NCBI GenBank assembly: GCA_036320915.1
Contig: JAXBDG010000001.1
Span: 2,542,001 to 2,606,000 of the forward strand
Source of the DNA: Linnemannia elongata
Taxonomy: Eukaryota > Mortierellomycota > Mortierellomycetes > Mortierellales > Mortierellaceae
DNA length: 64,000 bases
Direction: 5' to 3'
Numbering within the stretch: position 1 is the first letter of the stretch; each line of letters begins with the position of its first letter. Below, one piece after another: positions 63,977 through 64,000 of this stretch. Both the position numbers and the translations under genes were made by a program. Under the pieces are notes generated by a model that saw nothing but the letters and a program-made list of their open reading frames with translations, was not told the DNA's origin and did not search any database.

Positions 63977-64000
63977 CTCCAAGGTTAGTTTGTCCTCCTA

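Overview
The window looks like a piece of a fungal nuclear genome, most likely an early-diverging mould of the Mortierella type (Mortierellomycota). That placement is inferred from gene content: F-box/LRR families, multi-copy coiled-coil/RNI-like proteins, small FAD monooxygenases, and DIRS, Crypton and hAT elements. Introns are mostly 60-135 nt with GT...AG ends. Only a minority of the sequence is core housekeeping (a BCS1 chaperone, a GNAT acetyltransferase). The rest is accessory sequence rich in repeats, duplicated gene families and decayed copies.

Left third (1-31,900). A multi-copy family dominates, called here the 'ELHEYP family' after its central motif. Members have a short first exon, usually a coiled coil, a conserved central block and a long leucine-rich tail. 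There are three apparently complete genes on the minus strand (4107-6947, 19631-22743, 27839-30972), one cut by the window edge (1-45), a truncated copy (31239-31903) and a small 3' relic (26951-27060). F-box genes face them tail to tail: a dead copy at 1921-3998 faces the first complete member, an intact copy lies at 7842-9935, and a 3' relic at 19055-19350 faces the second. This suggests repeated duplication of a convergent F-box/ELHEYP pair. Between them lie an F-box-like protein with 17 near-identical LRRs (10639-12372), a degenerate 3' fragment of 25S rRNA (13094-13672), a six-exon Crypton-type tyrosine recombinase gene (14340-18464) and minisatellites (23846-24640).

Middle (32,500-42,450). 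This is the gene-dense, conserved part: BCS1 (32557-34362), a four-exon small protein of unknown function (34648-35627), a small cysteine-rich secreted protein (36416-36814), and two tandem FAD-dependent monooxygenases with largely shared intron positions (37214-39333 and 40490-42447).

Right third (42,900-64,000). A 5,005-bp hAT transposon (42910-47914) has identical 234-bp terminal inverted repeats and a perfect 8-bp target duplication, but two in-frame stops in its transposase. A plus-strand ELHEYP pseudogene (48857-51764) follows, then a relic of the small secreted protein (52655-52962). Next comes a 3.6-kb DIRS-like element (54788-58363) with inverted terminal repeats and an internal complementary region; its tyrosine recombinase has lost its catalytic core. 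The end holds a second secreted-protein gene (58574-59142), a decayed paralogue of it (60541-60911) and a further F-box/LRR gene (61958-63976).

Exon boundaries were set by hand from splice sites, frame continuity and comparison between paralogues. Similarity statements come from reading by eye, not from computed alignments.
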